DNA of 64,000 nt from Anagrus nilaparvatae. Its lineage: Eukaryota; Arthropoda; Insecta; Hymenoptera; Mymaridae. The position numbers and the translations under genes are program-made. The stretch covers positions 24,366,001 to 24,430,000 of the forward strand of contig JAKSXM010000014.1 of NCBI GenBank assembly GCA_022575985.1, read 5' to 3'. The notes below the pieces were generated by a model. It made no database searches and had not been told where the DNA came from. It was given only the letters and a program-made list of their open reading frames with translations. Of the stretch, positions 12,091 through 22,449 are shown in pieces; the stretch's first letter is position 1, and every line of letters begins with the position of its first letter.

Positions 12091-13027
12091 ACTCCAGTCA
12101 AAATACATATAATAAATGGGTATTGTATTATCACTGACGAACACCAGAATTGTTCTACTATAGGTTTTTTGGTTCGCTGAATACGAAAATCGGAGTCATT
12201 TGGCAGAGAAAATCCGGCAGCACCTTAAATTTGCAAAAACTACCCCCGAAAAGGGTTTTTTTTACATATTCACATTTTGAGCACTCAGATTTGCACCATA
12301 CGAGTTTTTGGGTCGCTGATCAATAATTTCGACTTATTTTTCATAAATAATTAAAATTTCACCCCTAGATTGGTTAAAACTACCCCCAAAAGGGGGTTGT
12401 TTTTGCTATTTTCGTATTTTTAGAATCCAGGATATGCCCATATAAGTTTTATGTGTCGCTAATCAAGAATTTTGACTCCTTTTTCATAATTAATTAAAAT
12501 TTTACCCTTAAAATAGCTAGAGCTACCCCTAAAAGGGGTATTTTTGCTATTTTTGCACTGTGAGTGTCCAAAGTACGTTCTTATACGTTGTTTAGACCGT
12601 AAATCAAGAATTTCGACTTCTTTTTCATAAATAATCAATATTTCACCCTTAAAGCAGCTAAAAAACGTATAAGAACGTACTTTGGACGCTCAAAGTGCAA
12701 AAATAGCAAAAACACCCCTTGTAGGGGTAGTTCTAGCTATTTCAAGGGTGAAAATTTAATTATTTATGAAAAAGGAGTCAAAATTCTTAATTAGCGACCC
12801 AAAAAACCTATATGGGCATATCCTTTTTAGGGGTAATTTTAACCAATTTAGGGGTGAAATTTTAATTATTTATGAATAATAAGTTGAAATTATTGATCAG
12901 CGACTAAAAAAACCCGTATGGTGCAAATCTGAGTGCTCAAAATGAGAATATGTAAAAAAAATCCTTTTTGGCGGGTAGTTTTAGCAAATTTAAGGGTGAA
13001 GCTCCAATTTCTCTGCCAAATGACTTT
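12091..13027. repeat. Foldback element 3 of the ACTCCAGTCAAA family, right end missing
   Basis: The left end ACTCCAGTCAAAATACAT is present at 12091. The arms carry the family modules: TTTTTGGGTCGCTGATCAATAATTTCGAC, TTCACCCxTAAATT, ACTACCCCxAAAAGGGG, and a loop near 12600-12680 marked by ACGTATAAGAACGTACTTTGGAC. The right arm can be followed outward to TTCTCTGCCAAATGACTTT (about 13027), which pairs with CATTTGGCAGAGAAA at 12197. The last 100 bases, with the right terminus, are absent, so this copy is truncated. Confidence 0.8.
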
Positions 13028-13565
13028 TATATCTTGTTAGAAAAATAAATATTGAGTAATAATTAGTATATTTAACTATATTTATAAAAATAAACATTTT
13101 AATTTTAATTGGTTTAGAGTTTACAAATTATAGTTAAAAGTTTCTTATAATTTTAAAATCATTTCTTTCATATTTTTAACTTTAATTTTAAGTTTTGATT
13201 TCCAAACTGATAATAAATACTTATTACTAATTTGATTTTACTTTATGCATATAGTAACGTATAATTATAAAATATCAGTTTTAAATCTTGGTAATAACTT
13301 TCGATTTACTACAGTTATTATCTTCATTTCAGCAAAAAAAATGTAAAATTTATATTTTCTACAGGAGTTATTTGTAAATATAATAGATTTGATAATTCTT
13401 TTAGGAAAACTAGTTTTTAAAGTAATATAGCAGTAATAATTGAAACTTTAAATAAGTTATTAGAAATAATTTTATCCTTTTATAGCAAAGTTTAGTTTAC
13501 TGTTTAAATTTTTGTAGGGAATTGTATTATTAGGTTAAATTTTATGGCTATAATTGAATTTGAAA
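13028..13565. other. AT-rich DNA, no gene seen
   Basis: No coding region, no repeat structure beyond A/T runs. Confidence 0.5.
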
Positions 13566-13834
13566 TTCGCTGTACTGAAAAAAAACAGTATGCCGCTAGA
13601 GAATTTCCGCTTGTGGCTAGAGAATTCCTGCTAGTGGGTAGCAGAATTTTTTTTTCTTGCTCAAACAATTGCAACTGAAGTGTAGAGAAAATTAAAAACA
13701 AAAACTTTTTTTAAATTCTTTAAAAATTTTGTTTACCTTTCAAGTCATTTGCAATCGTTTGGACAATAAAAAAAAACCCGCTAGCCAGAAGTGGAATACC
13801 ACTAACCGCATGCGGGATTTTCTTTCAAAGTGTG
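13566..13834. repeat. Diverged MITE of the CACTGAAAAAAA family
   Basis: It has the same layout as the better preserved copy at 31017-31308. It starts with a TGTACTGAAAAAAAAC end, followed by CCGCTxGTGGCTAGAGAAT blocks, then GCTCAAACAATTGCAACT. Further on is the inverse arm: TTTCAAGTCATTTGCAATCGTTTGGAC, CCGCTAGCCAGAAGTGGAA and a degraded TTTCTTTCAAAGTGTG end. Arms are imperfect and no coding sequence is present. Confidence 0.65.
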
Positions 13835-16212
13835 TAAATTATTTTGCTAAAATTAATTATAGCATTTTTTTCCAAAAATATGCTATAAATATCCTTAAAG
13901 TAATTTTTCGTTATAAATCTAAACAAAAAACGAAATGGGTTAATTACTAAAAGCATTTTTTTTACAAAAAACAAAACCTCTGTAAAAGAGTTTATAAAAA
14001 CAATAATGATTAATTAACCTATTAACTTTTTTTTTAAGTTATCAGAAAATCAATATAAAATAAAAAATCTAGATAATTATACGCAATAAAAAACAATGTT
14101 TTTCAAATTTATTTGAAATTCCGCAATAATTTAATGCCAAAGCTTTATATTCACTGACCTAATAAATGTTCACACCTTTTTTTGTTTTACATTATTTGAA
14201 ATTACTCACAGAATATTGATTTTACAATTACTCATCAAAATCAGATAAGATTTACGATATTTTTAAAGTACATATACCTACACATAATCACAAAATTACT
14301 ATGTAAAAAAATTTGGTTCATAATTTCTTAAGAATTAATTATTTTTATTCAGTAACTTATAAAATTAATTTAATTACCTATAAAATGTTTGTATTTTAAA
14401 ACAATAGAGGATTAGGTGGGTAATCGTATAGGCCAAGGGACCATTGTGCCCTCCAGATCATTCATTTTTAAAAAATTTAAGGATTTCAAAATAAAGACAT
14501 TTTTTTGAAAATTTCCCCCTGTTCATAAAAGTTGAAATAGGCGTTCCTCGTTTTGTTTTTTTTTTAAGTTTCTTCCAGTATCTTATAATTCACCAACATA
14601 AAATTAAAACCCACAATATCTCATTATCATATTAAAAGTTGGCAGAGGAAGTGGTAAAACTTCCATTATACATATATATACTTAAATAATGTATATGATA
14701 GCTAAAAAATTTATCAGGAAATGGGTTATACTTATTAAAAAATTTTATATTTAAAAATATATATTAAAGTAAAATCTTGAATAAGTGAATAACGAAAGTT
14801 TGCATGATGTTTATGAAGTAAAATCAATATTTAAATACAACAGAAAAAAAAGCATAATTAATATATTTTGTTATATAATATTTTTTAAAACTGATTTTTA
14901 GTAAATAATAAACTAAGTAATTTAATAAATTAAAAGTCTATTAAATTTTTTTTATAATGACAGCTTATTGTCATTAATAATTTTCAAAACTTTTTTTTCG
15001 CCTCTTTAACTATATAAAACATTTTAAAATATATGTTTATACTGAGCTTTTTTTAGAAAAGTGCTTGGTATCATTAAGCTTTTAATGTAAAATTATATAT
15101 ATATATAATATATTTATTTAAAAAATATATATTTTTTGAATAATTTTAGATTTGCTAATTTACTTCTTTTTGACTGACACTACATTTAAATATTTAGTAT
15201 TTTGTTATTTGATCTATTTTGAATTTTATGGATAGGTATCCATTAGAGGAGAGAAAAAAAATAAAAATTCTTTCAAAACCAGGATATTCCTATTCAAAAC
15301 CAAGAAAAGTTTCGTTTTATTCTTTATTGTAACTTTAAAAATTTTAATTAAAATTTTTTTTCGCTTAGTCGGAAATTGTTTTTGAAACTGATCATTTTCG
15401 TGGTATACTTCTTGATAAAAAAGTTCTTTCAAAAATTCTTTAGTTATAAAATTAAATTTTTTTTCAAATTCTTTCTAATTTAAGTATGGACTGTATAAGG
15501 TCAAAATGTTGAATAGATTAAAAAGTTGAATACGTCACATGAAAATTAGTGCATTTAATAATCCAGAGTAAAAAGTCATGCATTTGAGAAAAGTATTCAA
15601 ATAGGAGAAGTACTTCTTACTTGAAGAGTGGTGGCAATTTTAGAGTTCGTCTACGCAAAGTATAATATTTTTTATCTAAAAATCAAAAATTATGCTATTA
15701 TAGGTATTTTCGAAAAATATTAATGAACCAGTGGTAACTAAATAATGCAATTTTCATTTTTATTTTAAAATGTATAATTAAACATTTTAATTTTGGTACC
15801 AATTTAATAGTTGGTTTTATTGGGCAAAAATGGGTATTATAACTAACTATAATTAGTGATAAAAAAATAATTTACAAGATGACAAAATAAAAATTAGGCC
15901 TACCGAATTTTTTTTAAAATTCGAAGATAGTATTTTTTTAAATTCTTATCTATTAAATTGTAGGCTAGGGTCCTTAGGCCCAGATAACCCATTGAAATAT
16001 ATAAAGGATATCTGGAAGGTTATTTCAGCAAACAAATTCTTTGCCCCAACAAGAATGAAATAAATACTTCTTTTTGCTTCTACAAGCTAATATTTTTTAA
16101 ATATATTTTTTTTCAAGGTAATCAACAAAAAGTATAATATTTCAAACAAAATTGTTATTAATATTATTTACAAACTTTAATATAATCTGCAACAATTTTT
16201 ATCATATTACAC
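13835..16212. other. AT-rich intergenic DNA, no gene seen
   Basis: About 2.4 kb with only short chance frames, T/A homopolymers and TA repeats (around 14675 and 15095-15110). It includes the expected 3' flank of the - strand gene that ends at 16213. No RNA gene recognised. Confidence 0.5.
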
Positions 16213-17694
16213 TTATTCTAAAATTGATACATAATTTAAAAAAGATATTTGCTTTAGTTTTTCATCAGTAACTTGATTAATACTTTTTTTTAATTTGTTT
16301 AAAGTTTTATAAACCGAGTCTTTCTTATAATTATTTTGTTGAAAAAATTTATATAATTTTTCAATAGCTTCATTAGCATCATTAGTTGAAATTTTTTCAG
16401 TTGATTTTGTACTATCATTACTTTCACTTTCATCATCACTTATACTGTATTCTTCTTTTATTAATACATTTGACATATTGGATTCGCTATCATCTGGAAC
16501 ATATTCTTCTGAAGTATCAATATTATCATCAAAAATTACAAAATCTAAAAAATGTTGTGAATTTCTCCAATCATATGAAGGATTTTCAGTTTCTGGGGTA
16601 TAAATATCATTTTTTAATAAACCAGTCTTTTTAAAACTACTTAGAATCGATAAAGGATCTACCATATCCCATGCCTTATTAATATAATAAATAGCATCAG
16701 TAAATGATAAATTATTTTTTGCATTTTGTTTATCTTCAAGTATTCTTAAAACTAATAGTTGTCTATATTTTTCTTTGAAATTTTGGATTATACCCATTTT
16801 CATAGGTTGAATACTATTTGGAGAATCAGCAGGAAATAAGGCAATCTTAATATTAGATAAGTTATTTATTTGCTGGTGTAACTGGCTGCCGCTTAATATT
16901 AATAAAATTTTTTTTTTTACAGTTTTTAATTCTTCATTCCAATTAAATAAATAAGTTTGTAAAAACTTTTGAGTCATCAAAGAATTTTCATTGACAACGT
17001 AATCTACAGGAATATTTTTTATATCATTTGAATATTTATTTGATTGACCAACTATCAAAAGTTTTTTTTTGTCTGAACCATTCATATTAGTACAAATATG
17101 TATGGTTACTCTATCTGTACAATCTCTTTCATTAATATAATTTTCTTCCTTAAATTTTGATATATCTTCTGGAGTGATTGCATAAAAAAGTCCTATTTCA
17201 TCAGCGCAAAAAATATCATCTTCTGAGAATTTTGATTTATAACTTTCCCATTTCTTAAACCATTTATTTGTTATTGATTTTTCTGATAATTGTACTGATT
17301 CTTTATTATTAGAACGAGTATATTCAATATTGTTTCGACTCTTAAACCTATCAAGCCATCCATTACTACAATGAAAATCATGATGTCCCAATTGTGTAGA
17401 AAATATTCTTGCTTGTTTTTTAATAATAGGGCCATTAATTTGAAAACCTAATTGTTTTTGAGATCCAATCCATTCTAATAAAGCTTTCTCGACATCAGGA
17501 AAATTACATTTTCTACATCTTTTTTGTGATAACTGATCACAAGATTTAATTTTATCTTTATTTTTCCATAATGTTGAAACTGTAGAAGCTGGTAAATTGA
17601 ATTGCTTACAAACTGTAAAATTTTTTGAGCCATTTTCTAATGCTTTTATAACTTTTAACTTTTCTTGAATGGATAAGCATTTTCGAGAAGTCAT
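16213..17694 (-). CDS. Pogo/Tigger (CENP-B-like) transposase-derived protein, catalytically degraded
   Basis: A 493-residue uninterrupted protein. It opens like Tigger/CENP-B proteins with a psq-type helix-turn-helix (residues 5-50: LSIQEKLKVIKALENG, then LPASTVSTLWKNKDKI). A second CENP-B-type DNA-binding HTH follows (about 65-125: ALLEWIGSQKQLGFQINGPI, NGWLDRFKSRNNI). A DDE_1 nuclease-fold domain spans about 155-360. The first catalytic Asp is kept (CADEIGLF, D165). The second is Ser in ILLILSGSQ (S268; usual LLLLDNxxxH). The third is Lys in IQPMKMGII (K299; usual QPMDQGII). The C-terminal 120 residues are acidic and Ser-rich. I chose the ATG at 17694, because the 14 codons upstream start only from GTG and family members begin just before this HTH. 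An intact frame with lost catalytic residues suggests a host DNA-binding protein rather than an active transposase. It is divergent to the next gene, with 1,063 bases between the starts. Confidence 0.85.
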   Translation of the reverse strand: MTSRKCLSIQEKLKVIKALENGSKNFTVCKQFNLPASTVSTLWKNKDKIKSCDQLSQKRCRKCNFPDVEKALLEWIGSQKQLGFQINGPIIKKQARIFSTQLGHHDFHCSNGWLDRFKSRNNIEYTRSNNKESVQLSEKSITNKWFKKWESYKSKFSEDDIFCADEIGLFYAITPEDISKFKEENYINERDCTDRVTIHICTNMNGSDKKKLLIVGQSNKYSNDIKNIPVDYVVNENSLMTQKFLQTYLFNWNEELKTVKKKILLILSGSQLHQQINNLSNIKIALFPADSPNSIQPMKMGIIQNFKEKYRQLLVLRILEDKQNAKNNLSFTDAIYYINKAWDMVDPLSILSSFKKTGLLKNDIYTPETENPSYDWRNSQHFLDFVIFDDNIDTSEEYVPDDSESNMSNVLIKEEYSISDDESESNDSTKSTEKISTNDANEAIEKLYKFFQQNNYKKDSVYKTLNKLKKSINQVTDEKLKQISFLNYVSILE

Positions 17695-18757
17695 GACATA
17701 AATTTTTTTTAACAAAACTAAACTTTCTCTGTGCACATTTATATTAAAATTTATTTTAAAACTAATATTTATATTTTTTTATTGCAAGAAATTAAAAATC
17801 TACTTATAGCAGGATTTTATGTTTCTGATAATTCAAAATATAACACAAAATAATAAAAAGTAGCTAAATTGAACACATTTTTGACTTTTTGTTTATGTTT
17901 TTCTGTACCAGAAGTACTTTGCTCCGATTTTGCAAAAATTGCAGACAGCTATTTTATCAATATTTGGTTTATAAGGATGCAGAGGGCGTTAAAATACAGC
18001 AAACTTCTTGCGGTGCGGTTGATATCAAAGGAAACAAGTTTAATAACTTTTTACTTGTAAATTAGACAAAAAAATAATTGATGACGTAAATAATATTAAT
18101 TTTTTATATCAAAAAGTAAAATTGCTAATTAAATGTTGCTCAGTTATTCCCATTTTTTAATTAATAAGTACAATTTATATGAAATATGTGTTTGAACATA
18201 GCCAAGATCGAATATTTATCAGTATTGAAAGTTATTTTTATCTAGGTATAAATAACTCCGAAAATTGTTGTAAAAAAAATACGCATTTCCAAATAGTTAG
18301 GTAAGCATATAATTAAAAAACAATAAAAAATGTATAATTTTAGGTATATATTTATATAAAAATTTTCAAAAGATTTAAACTTCATTCGGGGTCATTGGAT
18401 CTGTGTACTATATATTACCTACTCCATATTATTTATTTACATTTATATGGCGTAAATATTGATGTAAATAATCAGCAAAGTATTAAGCTAAATATCCGAA
18501 TTAAAAATACCATTATCTTTTATGTTCAAGAAATCGTGAGTAATTAATTTGTATTTATTATAATTAAAAATATAACTTGATGTAATTTTAAAATTTAGCA
18601 AAAAAATATTATGCAAAATAAAATCAATATTTGTATTTTTAATAATTTTAAATTTCAATATTTTTTAAATTACCTGTAAAGTAATAAAAATTATAAAATA
18701 AACATTTCAAAATAATATTTTTATATTTTTAATTTTTTCAGTTGCTAATTAAGACAA
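17695..18757. promoter_or_regulatory. Shared upstream region of two divergent pogo-derived genes
   Basis: These 1,063 bases lie between the start codons of the - strand (493 aa) and + strand (623 aa) genes, so they must hold both promoters. The DNA is AT-rich with no long reading frame. A pyrimidine tract ending AATTTTTTCAG at 18741, 16 bases before the + start codon, looks like a splice acceptor. The 623 aa gene may therefore have an untranslated first exon further upstream. No TATA box can be singled out in such AT-rich DNA. Confidence 0.5.
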
Positions 18758-20629
18758 ATGGTTCGAAATTATATCAGAAAAACTCAGCGGCCTGAATATA
18801 GCAAGGATGTAGTTATAGAAGCAGTCAAGTCTGTAGTGAAAGATAAAAAAACAGTCCGATCGATAGCTTTAAAATACAAAGTACCAAGAACTACTTTAGA
18901 AAGGTGGTGTAAAAAAGCAAGAACTGAAGATGAGATTGATAATCTATCATTTTCTATGGGCAGATTTAGAAATGCATTTCCAGAAGAGTTGGAAAAAAAA
19001 TTTGTTGAAATATTACAATCTATGAGTCAAAAATTATTTCCATTAACACCTCTGGATGTAAGACAGTTAGCTTTTCAGTATGCTGAATTGAATAATGTAC
19101 ATCATAAATTTAATGTAAATACACGTCTTGCTGGACAAGATTGGTATGTTAATTTTATGAAAAGAAATGAAGATTTTAAGCTAAGACCTACTAAAGAAAA
19201 AAATGTTGCCAGTCCTGGAACTAGCACAGCTGAAAGTAGCAGCACAAGTATTATAGATTTATTTTATAATGCTGTTTCTGAGTTACAAAGTACACATTAT
19301 TTTCCAGCAACCAGAATATACATTGTTTCAGAAGCTGGAGTCATTTCGATTCCAAAGTCTACTCCTGATTCACAAACAAGTGTATTATCAACATTAACTT
19401 GTTGTAATGCAGCTGGTCATTTTATTCCACCACTTATGGTATTTCCATCAGCAGAAAAAGATCCTTCATTTTCAAATGGTTGTCCTCCAGATACTGAAAT
19501 TGTATGTCATCCATCTGGTTGGGTGCAAAAAGAAATATTTTATCCAACTTGGTTTGAACATTTCTTAGATCATGTTTCACCTAAACCTAAAAGGCCAGTT
19601 CTTTTATTAATTAGTGGATGTACTAAATATTTAATGAATGTTGAAATTATTGAAAAGGCTAAACAAAACTATACCCATATTTTATGCGTACCAACAGGAG
19701 AAAATCCAAAATTAGATCCATTAGAATGTAATTTTATGGTAGAGTTAAAAACAAATTATGTTGAACAATGTAAAAAATATTTAAGTGAAAATCCAGATAC
19801 AAATATAAATATACACAATATTGGAAAAATTTATGGTATAGCTTATTTAAAATCAGCTACACCCCTTAATGCCATGCATGGATTTGAATATTGTGGAATA
19901 CATCCATTTAATCGAAATGCTTTAGATGAAAATATTGCAGTACCATCATCATCCACAAAACAAAAAATTGATGAAGAAGAATCAAGTGATAAGCCAAAAG
20001 CTAAAAAACAAAGAAAATCAGTACCTTCAAAAATAAGTAAAAAAAATGAATTAATTAAAGATGATTCTTTGATTAAAAATACAGAAAATTCTTTATCAAG
20101 TTCGAGTATTTCAAATCAGACAAGTACCTTAGCTCGTAACCCTGCAGAAATTCCAATTAACAGCCATAATTTAAGTAGGAGCAACTACAATTCTCCTTAC
20201 CAATCAGTTTCTTACCCAACAGTTATAAATACATCTGGGCATAACAGTAACACCAATTATTCAAATATTCCAATTAATAACCACCCTCACATAACAAATA
20301 CAAATAATACCTTAATGTCAGGTCATAATAATCCTCAATTAATGTCACCAAATCAAGGGCAAATACCAGTTATAACTCATCATCATAATCGAGAACATAT
20401 ACCAATTATAACACAACATCAAAATCGTGAACAGATACCAGTTATTACTCAACATCAAGCACAAATGTGTGTTGGAAATCATAATCAAATTCCATCACAT
20501 CACAATGCCCAAATACCTGTTAACCATATGGTAAATCAGTTTACTCAACCAGGATCTTACCATTTACCTTATGTGCAAACAATAAATCACACCCTTAATG
20601 ATTGTCAAAATATTCATTATCAAAATTAA
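18758..20629 (+). CDS. Pogo-type transposase-derived protein lacking the DDE triad, with long Asn/His/Gln-rich tail
   Basis: A 623-residue single-exon protein. Residues 1-55 are the HTH of insect pogo-like transposases (MVRNYIRKTQR, then TVRSIALKYKVPRTTLERW). Residues 65-150 match their CENP-B-type DNA-binding region (DWYVNFMKRNEDFKLRPT). Residues 160-390 follow the DDE domain in order: FPATRIYIVSEAG, FIPPLMVFP, SGWVQKEIF, VLLLISGCT, KLDPLECNF, GFEYCGIHPFN. All three catalytic Asp are replaced: S191 (VSEAG for VDETG), S286 (LISG for LLDN) and E323 (PLECN for PLDVG). A basic KPKAKKQRKS stretch (about 413-422) is a possible nuclear signal. Residues 440-623 are rich in Asn, Ser, His and Gln with a repeated IPVITxHxNRE unit near 535-570. 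The frame is intact and the tail is not transposase sequence, so I infer a domesticated nuclear DNA-binding protein. The ATG at 18758 matches family N-termini. Confidence 0.85.
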   Translation: MVRNYIRKTQRPEYSKDVVIEAVKSVVKDKKTVRSIALKYKVPRTTLERWCKKARTEDEIDNLSFSMGRFRNAFPEELEKKFVEILQSMSQKLFPLTPLDVRQLAFQYAELNNVHHKFNVNTRLAGQDWYVNFMKRNEDFKLRPTKEKNVASPGTSTAESSSTSIIDLFYNAVSELQSTHYFPATRIYIVSEAGVISIPKSTPDSQTSVLSTLTCCNAAGHFIPPLMVFPSAEKDPSFSNGCPPDTEIVCHPSGWVQKEIFYPTWFEHFLDHVSPKPKRPVLLLISGCTKYLMNVEIIEKAKQNYTHILCVPTGENPKLDPLECNFMVELKTNYVEQCKKYLSENPDTNINIHNIGKIYGIAYLKSATPLNAMHGFEYCGIHPFNRNALDENIAVPSSSTKQKIDEEESSDKPKAKKQRKSVPSKISKKNELIKDDSLIKNTENSLSSSSISNQTSTLARNPAEIPINSHNLSRSNYNSPYQSVSYPTVINTSGHNSNTNYSNIPINNHPHITNTNNTLMSGHNNPQLMSPNQGQIPVITHHHNREHIPIITQHQNREQIPVITQHQAQMCVGNHNQIPSHHNAQIPVNHMVNQFTQPGSYHLPYVQTINHTLNDCQNIHYQN

Positions 20630-20984
20630 TAATCAGACCAAAAATTATAAATATAATTTGTAAAAAAAAAATATTTAAGCTCAAATTATTACTTATTAAA
20701 TTTTTTTAAATTATTATGCAATTGTCATAAATGATTTATATTCTTAAATAGTTAATATTATTTTATAAAAAATCATTGTTATTATAAAAAAAAAAAATAT
20801 ATATATATTGTAAGTTTAGCTGTAAATGAATTTTATATAATAATTTTTTTTAAGTTTTTCAATATATAAAAAATGGGATTTAGGGAACAACTTAAAAATA
20901 TAATTTTTAATATAATATAATATTATTTGTTAGGGATTTTTTAGACTGTTTTTCTTTTATATGAAATATTTTTTAATTTTTAAA

Positions 20985-20990
20985 AATAAA
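20985..20990 (+). terminator. Candidate poly(A) signal AATAAA
   Basis: AATAAA about 355 bases after the stop codon of the 623 aa gene, followed by T-rich DNA. Other AT-rich variants occur nearby, so the assignment is tentative. Confidence 0.35.
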
Positions 20991-21242
20991 GTTTTTATGT
21001 AAATTTTATTATATATATATACATAATTTATATGCATATTTCATTAATGTATCTAAAATATTAATGAATAAAAAAATAAAATAATTAAAATAAATAAATA
21101 AATATGTTAAATTTTTTTTAAGTTAACAAAAATTTTATTAAGTTGAAAAACAAAAGATCAACATAAACTTAAAATATTGTCTAATATTTAATAATAACAA
21201 CTAAAACTATTTTACTAAATGAAGTACTAAATATTATTTAAT

Positions 21243-21413
21243 TTAATAAAATAATAAACCTTTTTGTTTAAATATTTCTTGATGTTCTTCTAATCCATTT
21301 TCAATAAGCCATTCTATTACTTCATTAAAATTTTTTTCACTTTTGCAATTTGATACACTCGATAACAATAATACTGTTAATAGAATTAAACTGTTTGTTA
21401 ATTTAAAGGCCAT
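21243..21413 (-). CDS. Small secreted peptide or first exon with SAM-like motif
   Basis: A 56-codon frame on the minus strand, ATG at 21413 and TAA at 21243. The N-terminus MAFKLTNSLILLTVLLLSS is a textbook signal peptide, with likely cleavage near SVSNC-KS. The remaining 33 residues include NFNEVIEWLIENGLEEHQEI, which resembles the start of a sterile alpha motif (WLxxxGLxxYxxxF), then FKQKG. A SAM domain normally runs about 65 residues, so this frame covers only its first half. An AAAAAG/GTTTAT sequence at 21260 could be a splice donor joining further exons at lower coordinates. It is either a truncated secreted peptide gene or the first exon of a longer secreted protein. No downstream exon was identified. 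The function is unknown. Confidence 0.5.
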   Translation of the reverse strand: MAFKLTNSLILLTVLLLSSVSNCKSEKNFNEVIEWLIENGLEEHQEIFKQKGLLFY

Positions 21414-22147
21414 AATTTTTAATTATCTGTAATAAGAATAATTTTTTATTAATAAATAAAATCTATAGCTTATACATTTTTTTAAAAAATCATGTTTTTA
21501 TTTATTAAAATTAATTCCAAAAAATGTAATTACCATTTTCTCAACATGAATTTTACGCACCCAAAAATTTACAATTTTTCAACACTTATTTTTTTGTTCA
21601 CTAATTAACACTTGATTCATTCAATTAAAAAAATAAATTACATTAACTATTTATTTAAAAATAAGTTGTTTAGTATCACATAAAGTTTATAAATATTGTA
21701 ATTTAATATTTTATAAATATTAACAGGAATAAGACCTTCATTATTAAATTTCAATTTTCGCGACTGTCATTGAAGGTGCCAAGTACATTTGCGTGGGAGA
21801 TTGTTTTGGAGTTAAAGGTAATTTTTTTAATATTCATATGGTACACAAATATAACAAAGAGTGCATATTGTATGAATTTACGTCATAGGAAGGAAATTCG
21901 TCTGCTTTATTAATCAACTTTTCTGCTATATTGTATATCATTTGTCTCTCTCTTACATATTTGTGTTACAAAGGAAGAATTAAGGAGAGGGAATTTTTTT
22001 GCAAATTTATCGATAAGATAAGTATTTATAAAACCTTCAGTAGAAAAGTTCTAATTACTGTTTTATCAGCTTGCATGTTAGTATGCGCGAAATTTGAATA
22101 TAAAAATAATCGTTTTTGGTTGCCGGAATTTACTAGAATTTCTGGTT
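21414..22147. other. AT-rich DNA upstream of the small secreted frame, no gene seen
   Basis: Would contain the promoter of the minus-strand secreted peptide. There is an 81-codon open frame at 21931-22176 on + without homology I recognise, and I regard it as chance. Confidence 0.4.
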
Positions 22148-22258
22148 GTTGTTTTCCGTTTTATAGTATTCTATAGTTTTCTGTCATACCAACTCCATTT
22201 AAATAACATTACGTCGGTATGACAGAAAATTACAAAATACTATAAAACGGGAAACAAG
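22148..22258. repeat. Short foldback, arms about 43 bp
   Basis: GTTTTCCGTTTTATAGTATT...TTTTCTGTCATACC is followed after about 20 bases by GGTATGACAGAAAATTAC...AATACTATAAAACGGGAAAC. The arms pair with a few mismatches. Non-coding. Confidence 0.7.
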
Positions 22259-22275
22259 AATTACCCTCCTGGTTA

Positions 22276-22448
22276 TACTCCAGTCAAAACGCGGTTTAGG
22301 GTGTATTTTCAGCTACTGACATGAGATTTGCTCTACTATATGTTTTTTGGGTCGCTGATCATGAAAGTCGGGGTTATTTCCGGCCGAAATTTGCGGAACA
22401 CCCTTAAATTTGCAAAAACTACCCCCAAAAAGGGGTTTTTTTGATATA
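22276..22448. repeat. Isolated left end of an ACTCCAGTCAAA foldback
   Basis: Starts TACTCCAGTCAAAACGCGG directly after TTA and is nearly identical for about 170 bases to the left end of the complete copy at 22998. It includes GGGTCGCTGATCATGAAA and CTTAAATTTGCAAAAACTACCCC. It stops abruptly at TTTTTTTGATATATTAG, where the large palindrome begins. It is a solo arm fragment with no matching right arm in place. Confidence 0.8.
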
Positions 22449-22449
22449 T

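Noticed and set aside
12000..13027. CRISPR-like array from regularly spaced modules
   Set aside because: Modules are long, diverged and inverted about a centre, with no short identical repeats separated by unique spacers. The genome is eukaryotic.
16386..16634. 82-codon + strand frame opposite the pogo-derived gene
   Set aside because: It is antisense to the acidic, repetitive C-terminal coding region and has no recognisable motif.
17692..17736. Extending the 493 aa protein by 14 codons upstream
   Set aside because: The extension begins only with GTG and family members start right before the helix-turn-helix. The ATG at 17694 is preferred.
17869..18060. 63-codon frame between the two pogo-derived genes
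   Set aside because: No motif or splice context; intergenic AT-rich DNA yields such frames by chance.
21931..22176. 81-codon + strand frame, partly hydrophobic
   Set aside because: No signal of homology, composition like surrounding non-coding DNA, and its end runs into a short foldback.
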